Of a stretch of DNA of 64,000 bases, positions 56,015 to 64,000 are shown in pieces. The stretch covers positions 372,001 to 436,000 of the forward strand of contig NZ_CP035495.1 in NCBI RefSeq assembly GCF_004135345.1, given 5' to 3'. This stretch comes from Xylanimonas allomyrinae. Its GTDB lineage: Bacteria > Actinomycetota > Actinomycetes > Actinomycetales > Cellulomonadaceae. The first letter of the stretch is position 1. Every line of letters begins with the position of its first letter. The notes beneath the pieces were generated by a model. That model saw only the letters and a list, made by a program, of their open reading frames with translations, was not told the DNA's origin and made no database searches. The position numbers were made by a program, and so were the translations under genes.

Positions 56015-58057
56015 TCAGTGGTCGCTCGGTTCGACGCGCACAGGGGCCTCTGGCGTGGCGCGCACGAGGAACCTGCGCGCGCCCACGCACAGCCCGTCGA
56101 CGCTGATGGCGCCGACGGGTGACGGGTCGGCCAGGTGCGCGGCGAGCCCGCCGTCGGGTGTCGGCTCGAGGCCGAGCACGGCCGTCAGGATCGCCACCGA
56201 CGACGCGGCCGACCACGCCTGCGGATGGCACGAGGCCGGGTACGGAAGCGGGCCGGGTCCGTCGCCCACGGCATTGCCTCCGTACAGCTCGGGCATCTGG
56301 TAGTCCCAGTGGGGCGCCGCCTCGAGCAGGCCGCGCACGAGCTCGCCCGCTTCGGCGCCGAAGCCCGCCTTGGCGAGCCCCAGCACCGCGATCGCGGTGT
56401 CGTGCGTCCACACCGACCCGCGGTGGTAGCCCAGGGGCCAGTACCCGGCGGACGTCGTCGACAGGGTGCGCAGGCCGTAGCCGGAGGACATGTCGGGCGC
56501 CACGAGCCGGTGGGCGACGACGCGCTCCTCGTCGGTGTCGAGGATGCCCGTGCCGACCAGGTGGCCCATGTTCGAGGCGACGGCGTCGACGGGCGCGCCG
56601 TGCCGGTCGAGCGCGATCGCGACGTAGGGGCCGACGTCGTCGTGCAGCCAGAACTTCTCGCGGAAGCGGTGCTTGAGCGTGGCGGCCCAGGCGCGCCACT
56701 CGTCGGCGCCGGGGCGGCCGAACGCGTCGAGCAGCGTGGCGGCGCCCAGTGCCGCCTCGTGCGCGTAGGCCTGCACCTCGGACAGCGCGATGGGGCCCTC
56801 GGCGAGCCGGCCGTCGCGCCACTGGATCGAGTCGCCCGAGTCCTTCCAGCCCTGGTTGGACAGGCCGTGCCCGGTCGTGTCGGCGTAGTCGAGGAACCCG
56901 TCGCCGTCGGCGTCGCCGTGGTCGCGCATCCACCCCAGGGCCGCCTCGAGCGCCGGCAGCAGGTCTGCGACGTCGTCGGGCGCCAGGCCCCAGCGCCACG
57001 CGTCGTGCAGCAGGCACACCCACAGGCTCGTGGCGTCGACCGTGCCGTAGTAGAGGGGCGGCAGCGTCATGCCGCCCTCGCCCCGCAGCTCCTGGCTGCG
57101 CACCTCGTGAAGGATCTTTCCGGGCTGCTGCGACGTCGTCGGGTCGTCGTGCGTGCCCTGACGTGCGGCGAGCGTGCGCAGCGTGCCGCGGGCCAGGTCC
57201 GTGCCGAGCGGCAGCAGCATGCGCGCGGCCCAGATCGAGTCGCGGCCGAACAGCGTGAAGAACCACGGTGCGCCCGCGGCCAGGAACGTCTCGCCGGGCG
57301 CGAAGGCGGCACTCATCCGCAGCCCGGCCAGGTCGCTCAGGGAGCGCGCGACCAGCGGGGCGAGGCGGCGGTCGTCGGCCTCGACCTGGGGCACCGTCCA
57401 CTCGGGGTCGGGCCGCGCCGGTGCCTCGACGACGCCGGGCACGCGCGAGTGCGCCGACCACCCCACGGTCACCCGGCCGCCCGGTACGACGCGCACGTCC
57501 CACGCGAGCGTCGCACCGCCGTCGTCGGCGACGACCTCGGCGCCCGGGGCGGAGACCTCGACGACGGCGGCGCCGTCGGTCCATCGCAGACCCTGCGAGA
57601 CGTCGGGGCGCAGGGGAGTGGTCGCCAGCCCCTGCTTGACGGTCTCGGTGCGTGTCAGATCGGAGGCGAGGCGCACCGTGACGCGGCCGGCGACGGGCTC
57701 GGCCGTCCCGCAGGTCAGCTCGAGCGACTCGCTCACCTGGCCTGGGCGCACCGTGCGGCGGCGACGCAGGGCCGCCGTCGGATCGGCGCCCGGGCCGTCG
57801 ATCATGCGCAGCACCGCGGTCGACTCCGACGTCCCGGGGCCGGTGCCGCCACCGCCCACGGGCTCGGGCAGCACGCCGTCGACACGCACGACCACCTCGG
57901 ACAGCACACGCACGTCGGCGTGGTAGACGCCCTGCGCCCCGGCGGGAAAGACCTGCCCGTCCGCGCCGGACCACACCTGGCTCGGTGCCGCGACGGTGGC
58001 GTGCAGGTCGTGCAGGAAGGGCTGGACCGGCGTGGCCGGGGTGGGATCGACGTCCAT
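56015..58057 (-). CDS. glycogen debranching-type glycosidase (amylo-alpha-1,6-glucosidase family)
   Basis: 680 residues. The N-terminal ~270 residues form the beta-rich glycogen-debranching N-terminal domain; the rest is an (alpha/alpha)6 barrel with PWFFTLFGRDSIWAARMLLP, SNQGWKDSGDSIQWRDGR, MGHLVGTGILD, SSGYGLRTLS and YHRGSVWTHDTAIA, the last containing the catalytic-region acids. No signal peptide, so cytoplasmic. It is divergent from a sugar ABC importer and probably trims branched or imported glucans. ATG at 58057 has AAGGAG upstream. Confidence 0.87.
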   Translation of the reverse strand: MDVDPTPATPVQPFLHDLHATVAAPSQVWSGADGQVFPAGAQGVYHADVRVLSEVVVRVDGVLPEPVGGGGTGPGTSESTAVLRMIDGPGADPTAALRRRRTVRPGQVSESLELTCGTAEPVAGRVTVRLASDLTRTETVKQGLATTPLRPDVSQGLRWTDGAAVVEVSAPGAEVVADDGGATLAWDVRVVPGGRVTVGWSAHSRVPGVVEAPARPDPEWTVPQVEADDRRLAPLVARSLSDLAGLRMSAAFAPGETFLAAGAPWFFTLFGRDSIWAARMLLPLGTDLARGTLRTLAARQGTHDDPTTSQQPGKILHEVRSQELRGEGGMTLPPLYYGTVDATSLWVCLLHDAWRWGLAPDDVADLLPALEAALGWMRDHGDADGDGFLDYADTTGHGLSNQGWKDSGDSIQWRDGRLAEGPIALSEVQAYAHEAALGAATLLDAFGRPGADEWRAWAATLKHRFREKFWLHDDVGPYVAIALDRHGAPVDAVASNMGHLVGTGILDTDEERVVAHRLVAPDMSSGYGLRTLSTTSAGYWPLGYHRGSVWTHDTAIAVLGLAKAGFGAEAGELVRGLLEAAPHWDYQMPELYGGNAVGDGPGPLPYPASCHPQAWSAASSVAILTAVLGLEPTPDGGLAAHLADPSPVGAISVDGLCVGARRFLVRATPEAPVRVEPSDH

Positions 58058-58210
58058 CGGTGCTGCTCCTTGACGGCGGCGAGAGCCGGTTCGGCAACTC
58101 GGGTGGCACGTGTTGAGCGATTCCCGGGGTGAGATTAGCGTCACACGTGAGATCCATCAGAAGCCAAAACCGCCGTTCCGGCATCTGGGCAGGACTTGGA
58201 GGAGTCGACG

Positions 58211-59467
58211 ATGGGTAGCACGTTCAGGGTGCCCGCACGGGCACGGAAGGGCCGCCCGATCGGGGCGGCCGTGGCAGGGGTCGCCGTGCTGGCGCTCGCC
58301 GCGTGCGGCGGGGGATCCGGGTTCGACGAACCCGGTCAGAACGGCACCGGGGGAGGCGGAGCGCTCCGCGTCCTCATCGGTTCCTCCGGAGACGCCGAGA
58401 CGCAGACGGTGACCCAGCAGCTTGCCGACTGGTCCGCCCAGTCCGGGACGCAGGCCAACCTCAGCCTCGCGACCGACCTGCCCCAGCAGCTCGCACAGGG
58501 CTTCGCGGCCGGCTCGCCGCCCGACGTCTTCTACGTCTCCACGGAGGCGTTCCCCGGCTGGGCCGCCAACGGGTCGCTCGAGCCGTACGCCGACCAGCTC
58601 GACGCCGACTTCTACCCGACGCTCAAGGCGTCCTTCACGTTCGACGGCCAGTTCTTCTGCGCCCCCAAGGACTTCTCGACGCTCGCGCTCATCATCAACG
58701 ACACCGCATGGCAGGCGGCCGGCCTCACCGCGGCCGACTACCCGAAGACGTGGGACGACCTGAAGGCCGTCGCGCAGAAGCTCACCACGGGCACGCAGGT
58801 GGGCTTGTCGTTCGGTCCCGAGTGGGCGCGCGTGGGTGCGTTCATGGCCCAGGCCGGAGGGCATCTGCTGGACGCAGACGGCTCGGCCGACGTCGACACT
58901 CCGCAGAACCTCCAGGCGCTCCAGTTCGTCAACGACCTGCTGAGCTCGGGGGTCGCGGCCAAGCCGTCGCAGATCGACTCCGGCTGGGGTGGTGAGGCGT
59001 TCGGCACGCAGCGTGCCGCGATGACGATCGAGGGCAACTGGATCGTCGGCGCGATGCAGAACGACTATCCGGACGTGCAGTACACGGTGGTCCCGCTGCC
59101 CGAGGGCCCCGGCGGTCCGGGCACGCTCCAGTTCACCAACTGCTGGGGCATCGCCGCCGACTCGCGCAACAAGGAGGCCGCGATCGACCTCGTGAAGTTC
59201 CTCGTCTCCGACGAGCAGCAGATGGCCGCGGCCAAGGGCTTCGGCGTCATGCCGTCCGTCGAGTCGGTCGCCGACGAGTGGGCGAAGGAGTTCCCCGAGC
59301 AGCAGGCGTTCGTCGACGGCGCCCAGCACGCCCAGGGTGTCCCGCCGGTGCAGGGCTGGACCGAGGTGGTGGGCGACTTCAACGCCCAGCTCGAGGGTCT
59401 GCCGAACGCCGACCCGCAGTCGATCCTCACGTCGGTGCAGGGGTCGCTCGAGGCGATCGCGCCGTGA
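58211..59467 (+). CDS. carbohydrate ABC transporter substrate-binding lipoprotein
   Basis: 418 residues. Basic N-terminus, hydrophobic core and lipobox LALAACGG (Cys32), followed by a Gly-rich linker and an extracellular solute-binding type 1 fold (SGDAETQTVTQQLADW, LPQQLAQGFAAGSPPDVFYVS, GWGGEAFGTQRAAMTIEGNW). This CUT1 family binds oligosaccharides, often maltodextrins; the debranching enzyme next door agrees. GGAGGAG lies 7 nt before the ATG. Confidence 0.94.
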   Translation: MGSTFRVPARARKGRPIGAAVAGVAVLALAACGGGSGFDEPGQNGTGGGGALRVLIGSSGDAETQTVTQQLADWSAQSGTQANLSLATDLPQQLAQGFAAGSPPDVFYVSTEAFPGWAANGSLEPYADQLDADFYPTLKASFTFDGQFFCAPKDFSTLALIINDTAWQAAGLTAADYPKTWDDLKAVAQKLTTGTQVGLSFGPEWARVGAFMAQAGGHLLDADGSADVDTPQNLQALQFVNDLLSSGVAAKPSQIDSGWGGEAFGTQRAAMTIEGNWIVGAMQNDYPDVQYTVVPLPEGPGGPGTLQFTNCWGIAADSRNKEAAIDLVKFLVSDEQQMAAAKGFGVMPSVESVADEWAKEFPEQQAFVDGAQHAQGVPPVQGWTEVVGDFNAQLEGLPNADPQSILTSVQGSLEAIAP

Positions 59468-60597
59468 CAGCCACGACCACGGGTCCGACGGCGGCGCCGC
59501 GCCGCCGCCGGACCCGGCCCTTCGCCGGGCGGCAGGGCGGTCAGGCCGTCGCCGGGTGGTTGTTCGTACTGCCCGTGCTGGTCATCCTCGGGCTGTTCAT
59601 GGTCGCGCCGATCGCGATGGCCGTGTGGGTCAGCGTCTCGGACTGGGCCGGCCGCGGCAGCCCGTTCGCGTCGACCACGCACTTCGTCGGCGGCGCCAAC
59701 TACGCGAACCTGCTCACGGGCGGCGGGCTCGCGCAGCGCGACTTCGCGACGTCGCTGCGCAACAACGTCTACTACGTCATCCTCGTGGTCCCGATCCAGA
59801 CGGTCATCGCCCTGCTGCTCGCGGTGCTGGTCAACCGCCGGGTGCTGCGCGCCAAGGGGCTGTTCCGCACCGCGTTCTACTTCCCGTCGGTCACCAGCTC
59901 GGTCGCCATCACGGTCGTGTTCCTCTTCCTGTTCACGGCGTCGGGTGCCGTCAACCGGGTGCTGTCGGCGCTGAGCCTCGACGGACCCAACTGGATCAAC
60001 GACCCGCGCGGCATCCTGCACCTGCTGCTGGGCGCGTTCGGGGTCTCCTCGCCGCCGGACGCGCTGCGTGCCGCACCGTTCCTGGGCCTGTCGTGGTGGG
60101 AGTGGCTCTCGGGCCCGTCGGTCGCCATGTGCGTGTTCATCATCATGGCGATCTTCACGACGTCGGGAACGTTCATGCTGCTGTTCATCGCGGCCTTGCA
60201 GAACATCGAGGGCGAGGTCGACGAGGCCGCGATGGTCGACGGTGCAAACGCCTGGCAGCGGCTGCGGCTCATCACGGTGCCGATGCTGCGGCCCACGATC
60301 TTCACCGTGGTCACGCTGGGCCTCATCGGCACGTGGCAGGTGTTCGACCAGATCTTCACGGGCACGCAGGGCGGGCCGGGCAAGACGACGCTGACGCCCG
60401 CGTTCCTGTCCTATCAGACGTCGTTCGTCAACCAGCGGTGGGGGAACGGCGCCGCGATCGCGTTCATCCTGTTCGCGATCATCGTGGTGATGACGATCAT
60501 CCAGCGGCTGGTGCTCACCGAACGTGACACCGTCCCGCGGCGCAAGCGGTTCGTACGCCCCGGCCAGCAGCCGACGACGGCGGAGACGGCGAAGTGA
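59464..60597 (+). CDS. sugar ABC transporter permease (MalF/UgpA-like)
   Basis: 377 residues, CUT1 family. Basic cytosolic leader, then six or more hydrophobic segments and the EAA motif EVDEAAMVDGANAWQRLRLITVP. A larger loop (about residues 165-215) holds a Trp-rich insertion (WWEWLSG). GTG start forms a GTGA overlap with the binding-protein gene. Confidence 0.94.
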   Translation: MTATTTGPTAAPRRRRTRPFAGRQGGQAVAGWLFVLPVLVILGLFMVAPIAMAVWVSVSDWAGRGSPFASTTHFVGGANYANLLTGGGLAQRDFATSLRNNVYYVILVVPIQTVIALLLAVLVNRRVLRAKGLFRTAFYFPSVTSSVAITVVFLFLFTASGAVNRVLSALSLDGPNWINDPRGILHLLLGAFGVSSPPDALRAAPFLGLSWWEWLSGPSVAMCVFIIMAIFTTSGTFMLLFIAALQNIEGEVDEAAMVDGANAWQRLRLITVPMLRPTIFTVVTLGLIGTWQVFDQIFTGTQGGPGKTTLTPAFLSYQTSFVNQRWGNGAAIAFILFAIIVVMTIIQRLVLTERDTVPRRKRFVRPGQQPTTAETAK

Positions 60598-61430
60598 GGC
60601 ACCGTCCCTGGGCGGTGGGGACCGTCGTGCTGCACGTCGCCCTGGCGGCGCTCGCGCTGCTGTACATCTACCCGTTCCTCATCTCGATCGCGACGTCGTT
60701 CAAGACCGACGCCGAGGCCGTCGCCAACCCGCTCTCGCTCATTCCGCAGACGTGGTCGACGGCCGCGTACGAGAGGCTGTTCGTCCATTCCGACTTCCCG
60801 CTGTGGTTCCGCAACTCCGTCATCGTGACGCTGTGCGTCACCGCGGGCCGGGTGCTGTTCAACTCGCTGGCCGGCTACGCGCTCGCGCGCCTGCCGTTCC
60901 GCGGCCGGGGCGTCGTGTTCGCCGGGATCATCGCGGTCATGGCGGTGCCGGGCGTGGTGCTGCTCATCCCGCGGTTCCTGGTGATCAACACGTTCGGCAT
61001 CTACAACACCTGGGCCGGCATCATCGTGCCGCTCCTTGTCGACGCCGCGGGGGTGTTCATCATGAAGAACTTCTTCGAGTCGATCCCGCCCGCCGTCGAG
61101 GAGGCCGCCCGCATCGACGGTGCCGGGACGTGGCGCATCTTCTGGTCGGTGGTGCTGCCGATGGCGCGGCCGGCGCTCGTGACCATCGTGATCCTCAGCT
61201 TCCAGGGGTCGTGGAACGAGCTGACGCACTTCATCGTGGCGTCGCAGCGTGCCGATCTGGTGACGCTCACCAAGGGAGTCGCCCAGCTTTCCTCCGGGGC
61301 GCTGAGTCAGGGGTCGCAGTTCCCGCTCAACCTGGGGGCGGCCGTCATCATGACGATCCCCGTGGCGGTCCTGTTCTTCGTCTTCCAGAAGCGAATCATG
61401 AACGCCAGCGCCGGTGCGGTGAAAGGATGA
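60594..61430 (+). CDS. sugar ABC transporter permease (MalG-like)
   Basis: 278 residues, CUT1 family partner of the upstream permease: YIYPFLISIATSFKT at the start, RNSVIVTLCVT, EAA motif AVEEAARIDGAGTWRIFWSVVLPM and a final FFVFQKRIM. GTG start overlaps the previous stop (GTGA). The operon lacks an ATPase gene; such importers in actinobacteria use a shared MsiK-type ATPase encoded elsewhere. Confidence 0.94.
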   Translation: MRHRPWAVGTVVLHVALAALALLYIYPFLISIATSFKTDAEAVANPLSLIPQTWSTAAYERLFVHSDFPLWFRNSVIVTLCVTAGRVLFNSLAGYALARLPFRGRGVVFAGIIAVMAVPGVVLLIPRFLVINTFGIYNTWAGIIVPLLVDAAGVFIMKNFFESIPPAVEEAARIDGAGTWRIFWSVVLPMARPALVTIVILSFQGSWNELTHFIVASQRADLVTLTKGVAQLSSGALSQGSQFPLNLGAAVIMTIPVAVLFFVFQKRIMNASAGAVKG

Positions 61431-61435
61431 GGTAA

Positions 61436-61489
61436 GGACCGGTTTCACGCCCGGTCCGCGGCCAGGGGCGCACAGGGCGCCGTGTGCGC
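61436..61489 (+). terminator. two hairpins after the sugar ABC operon
   Basis: A 7-bp stem ggaccgg/ccggtcc (61436-61457) is followed by gcgcaca/tgtgcgc (61468-61489), just past the last permease gene. Together they could end the operon. Confidence 0.5.
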
Positions 61490-61574
61490 GTTCGGCGGCG
61501 GTCAATGGTGGCGCCCGTGCCTCGCGGTCGCGCACCGTAGAGACCGAATCGCCGGATGTCACCCTGGAGGAACC

Positions 61575-62242
61575 GTGCGCCCCACCGTCAAGAGGCTTGT
61601 CGCGCTCGTCGGCCTGACCGCCGTGCTCGCGCTGTCCGCCTGTGCCGATGCAGGTGACGCTGCCGAGGGTCACGCCGTGACCGACCCGAGCGTCGGCATC
61701 GCGTTCGACGGCGACGGCGCGGCCGTCGTGCCGTCGCAGGACGCGCAGGTCGTCGTGGAGGTGTTCAGCGACTTCCTGTGCCCGTTCTGCAAGCAGTTCG
61801 AGGAGTCCAACGCCGATGCCTTGCTCGAGCTTGCGGGCGACGACCGGTTCGACGTCCGCTGGCGCCCGGTCGCGTGGCTCGACCGGCACTCGGGGGCACC
61901 GAGTTCTCGACCCGGTCGGCCGCGCTGCTGCTGCACGTCGCGCAGGAGAGCCCGGAGCACTTCTGGGACGTCGTCCAGGCGGTCATGGCCGTCCAGGCCG
62001 ACGGCCCGGGCATGACCGTCGAGGACCTGGCCGGCGTCGCCGCGTCGGTGGGCGTGGAGACGGATACCGCCGCTGCGATCACCGACGAGGCGCTGCGCAG
62101 CCAGGTGGTCGCCTTCTCCAACGCGGCGTCCGAGCTCGCGGTGCGGCACGTGCCGTGGGTGGTCGTCGACGGCGAGATGTGGGACCTGTCGGCCGACGAC
62201 GCCGGGACGCTCCTCGACCGCGCGCACGCCGCCCTCGGCTGA
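61575..62242 (+). CDS. DsbA-family thioredoxin-fold lipoprotein, frameshifted
   Basis: 222 residues when one frameshift is bridged. Lipobox ALSACADA (Cys23), then a thioredoxin fold with redox motif Cys69-Pro-Phe-Cys72 (FSDFLCPFCKQFEES) and a late cis-Pro loop (AVRHVPWVVVDG). It probably handles disulfide chemistry of exported proteins at the membrane's outer face. The frame breaks at a five-G run (61892-61896); one extra G restores RHSGGTEFSTRSAALLLH. GGAGGA sits 3-4 nt before the GTG. Confidence 0.86.
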
Positions 62243-62317
62243 GCCGAGAGGCGCCATCGAGCCTGATCGGCCCGACATCGACGTGCATCCGTGCTCGTCC
62301 ACCGGCAGAGTGTGCAC

Positions 62318-62779
62318 ATGGCAGTCAGCCCTCGTGTCGCGCCCCTGATGAAGCGCGTGAACCCGCACATGGTGAAGTTCGCGAAGCGGGTGCCGCCCTG
62401 GGTGGTGATCACGCACGTGGGGCGCGTCTCGCACCGCACGTTCACGACGCCGCTGGTCGCGTTCGCGGCACGCGAGCCGCTCGACCTGTCCGTGACCGCC
62501 GCACCCGGGCTGCCCGTCGAGACCAAGGGGGTGCGCGACATCCTGGTCGCGATCCCGCTGCCGTGGGGCGACGACACCGACTGGGCGCAGAACGTGCTCG
62601 CGGCCGGCCGGTTCGAGCTCACGCGCAAGGGCGTCACGTACAGCGTGACCGAGCCGCACGTGGTCGACGCCGAGGAGGCGTCGCGCGTGGGCGTCAAGGC
62701 CGCGGCTGCGACGCGCCTGCTCGGCGTGGGCACGTTCCTCGTCGGAACGCTCCACACGACGACGCTGCCCGATCTGTGA
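62318..62779 (+). CDS. nitroreductase/deazaflavin-dependent oxidoreductase family protein (DUF385)
   Basis: 153 residues of the split beta-barrel, Ddn-like family: VNPHMVKFAKRVPPWVVITHVGRVSHRTFTTPLVAF, then an irregular middle and GRFELTRKGVTYSVTEPHVV. Members bind F420 or FMN and reduce diverse substrates. No specific substrate is apparent. ATG at 62318 is chosen; an upstream GTG would add nine poorly conserved residues. Confidence 0.8.
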   Translation: MAVSPRVAPLMKRVNPHMVKFAKRVPPWVVITHVGRVSHRTFTTPLVAFAAREPLDLSVTAAPGLPVETKGVRDILVAIPLPWGDDTDWAQNVLAAGRFELTRKGVTYSVTEPHVVDAEEASRVGVKAAAATRLLGVGTFLVGTLHTTTLPDL

Positions 62780-62841
62780 GGGCGGCTCTCGCCGCGCGAC
62801 GTCGCGCCGGCAGCGGGCGCTCGCGTCGCTAGCATGCGGGC

Positions 62842-63626
62842 ATGACCACGAGCGCCACCGACCCCGCCGTTCCCGCCCCCGCCGCGTCCTGGTGACGGGG
62901 GCCTCGTCCGGGATCGGGGCCGCGACCGCGCGCCGGCTCGCCGCGGACGGCTGGTCCGTCGTCGCGGCCGCGCGCCGCGCCGACCGCCTGGCGTCGTTGG
63001 GCGACGGCATCGAGGCGTACCCGCTGGACGTCACGTCCGACGACGCCGTCGCGGCTCTCGCCGCGCACCTGACGGCGACGGGCGGGCTGGACGCCGTCGT
63101 CAACAACGCGGGCGGCGCGTTCGGGCTCGACCGCGTCGAGGACGCCGACCTGGCCCAGTGGCAGCGCATGTACGACGTCAACGTGCTGGGCGCGCTGCGC
63201 GTGACCAAGGCCGTCCTGCCGCTGCTGCGCGCGTCGGCCGCCGTGACGGGCGGTTCCGACGTCGTCGTGCTGACGTCGACGGCGGCGTACGCGACCTACG
63301 AGGGCGGGTCCGGGTACACGGCCGCGAAGCACGCCGAGCGCATGTTCGCCACGACGCTGCGCTGGGAGCTCGCGGGCGAGCCGTTGCGCGTGGTCCAGAT
63401 CGCGCCGGGCGCGGTCGCCACCGAGGAGTTCTCGCTCGTGCGGTTCGACGGCGACGCCGCCCGCGCGGCGGCGGTGTACGAGGGCTACCAGCCGCTGGTC
63501 GCCGACGACGTCGCGGACGCGATCGCGTGGACCCTGTCGCGGCCCGCGTACGTGAGCATCGACGAGCTCGTGATCCGGCCGCGCGCGCAGGCCAGCAACT
63601 GGAAGACGGTGCGCAACGGCGTGTGA
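62842..63626 (+). CDS. short-chain dehydrogenase/reductase (SDR), frameshifted near the start
   Basis: 261 residues when bridged. Cofactor motif TGASSGIGAAT, NNAGG, catalytic Ser (LTSTAAY) and YTAAK triad residues, and a C-terminal substrate loop are all present: a classical SDR using NAD(P)H, substrate unknown. From ATG 62842 the frame fails at a five-C run (62876-62880) and hits TGA; one more C yields VPAPRRVLVTGASSG. Without the repair the gene would lack its first beta-strand. Confidence 0.88.
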
Positions 63627-63640
63627 ACCGTCGCACCGAC

Positions 63641-63657
63641 ATATCGGCTGGCGGTAT
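63641..63657. promoter_or_regulatory. candidate dyad operator upstream of the last gene
   Basis: ATATCG-N5-CGGTAT is an imperfect dyad (one mismatch) in the 58-bp gap after the SDR gene. The AT-rich core is unusual here and recalls PadR-type sites. Confidence 0.35.
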
Positions 63658-63684
63658 CGGGGGCGCGGCCACGGGTGGGTTCGC

Positions 63685-64000
63685 ATGAGTCCACGATGGG
63701 CGGAGCCGGAGCCCTGGGACCCGCCGTGGCGGCCCTTCCCACGGACCCGGTTCGAGCGCTCGGCGCGGTTCTGGGTGAACGCCTACCCGCTGCGGTGGCG
63801 CGAGGCGCACGGCGACGAGCTGCTCGGAGTGCTCGAGGAGGTCGTGCGCGCCGGCGGCGGTTCGCCCCCGCGGCGGCCCCGGCCGGTGACCGGCAGGCTT
63901 CCGCCGCCGTGGGGCGCGTGCGTCCGCCAGGTCGACGGCCGGTCGTCGACGGCCGGTACGATGGCCCGCACAGGCACCGATCCGGCCATCACCGGGGAGC
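63685..64000 (+). CDS. hypothetical protein, truncated by the window end
   Basis: An ATG at 63685 opens a frame still open at the window end (105 codons). It starts Trp/Pro-rich (MSPRWAEPEPWDPPW) and then reads WVNAYPLRWREAHGDELLGVLEE. A YPxRWRexyGdELL segment is common at the N-terminus of actinobacterial membrane proteins encoded beside PadR regulators, but no membrane segment is reached before the cut. Beyond residue ~65 the sequence is low-complexity. Function not assigned. Confidence 0.5.
   Translation, partial: MSPRWAEPEPWDPPWRPFPRTRFERSARFWVNAYPLRWREAHGDELLGVLEEVVRAGGGSPPRRPRPVTGRLPPPWGACVRQVDGRSSTAGTMARTGTDPAITGE

Noticed and set aside
58058-58210. LacI-type operator in the gap between the debranching-type gene and the sugar ABC operon
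   Set aside because: A TTGAGCG half-site occurs near 58114, but no convincing dyad partner is present.

Overview
The window is very GC-rich and actinobacterial. Evidence: a clpP1-clpP2-clpX block behind tig, a mycothiol-type maleylpyruvate isomerase, several F420-linked enzymes with cofE, a group II truncated haemoglobin, a mycobacterial-type RpiB, frequent GTG starts and actinobacterial-style ValS, MalQ and PepN. Gene content and order fit a Micrococcales member near Cellulomonas/Promicromonosporaceae; that placement is inference.

Layout. 0-6.4 kb: end of a membrane protein, two acyl-CoA thioesterases, glbO, a lone PTS IIB, an MscS channel, malQ and a GNAT remnant. 6.5-14.7 kb: two zinc metallopeptidases (pepN, pepO), a DUF6636 protein, rpiB, a Nei-type glycosylase and a DUF1269-like protein. 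14.8-18.4 kb: Eis-like acetyltransferase, alkyltransferase-like protein, luciferase-like oxidoreductase, YjbR protein. 18.4-22.0 kb: cysK-cysE behind a candidate cysteine-rich leader peptide, glycerol dehydrogenase, tRNA-Gly(TCC) and tRNA-Pro(TGG). 22.3-29.9 kb: an IclR regulator and a complete lower meta-cleavage pathway (catechol to pyruvate and acetyl-CoA by the dehydrogenase/oxalocrotonate branch). 30.0-36.8 kb: a GlcG/HbpS-like protein and a 3-hydroxybenzoate/gentisate operon (transporter, maleylpyruvate isomerase, fumarylpyruvate hydrolase, gentisate dioxygenase, hydroxylase) opposite its own IclR regulator. 37-44 kb: DUF1345 protein, a tandem repeat, a degenerate ABC half-transporter, tig, clpP1P2 and clpX. 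44-51 kb: fatty acyl-CoA ligase, chorismate mutase, a Vms1/baeRF-type protein, valS. 51-64 kb: polar amino-acid ABC importer, an F420-dependent oxidoreductase with cofE, a SIMPL protein, a glycogen-debranching-type enzyme opposite a sugar ABC importer, a DsbA-like lipoprotein, an F420-type nitroreductase-like protein, an SDR and a truncated gene.

Metabolically, the two neighbouring ring-cleavage clusters let the cell drain catechol and 3-hydroxybenzoate/gentisate into central metabolism. malQ, the debranching enzyme and the sugar importer serve glucan use.

Two window-wide points matter to any reader. First, eleven otherwise intact conserved genes are each broken by one or two frameshifts (twelve in all), and adding one G or C to a run of four or five restores every one. 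A thirteenth is possible at the start of valS. This looks like base-calling error in the assembly rather than gene decay. Second, short tandem duplications recur, three of them across stop codons. I found no CRISPR array, prophage, insertion sequence or clearly novel defence system. The most interesting candidate new element is the Cys-rich leader ORF ahead of cysK-cysE.
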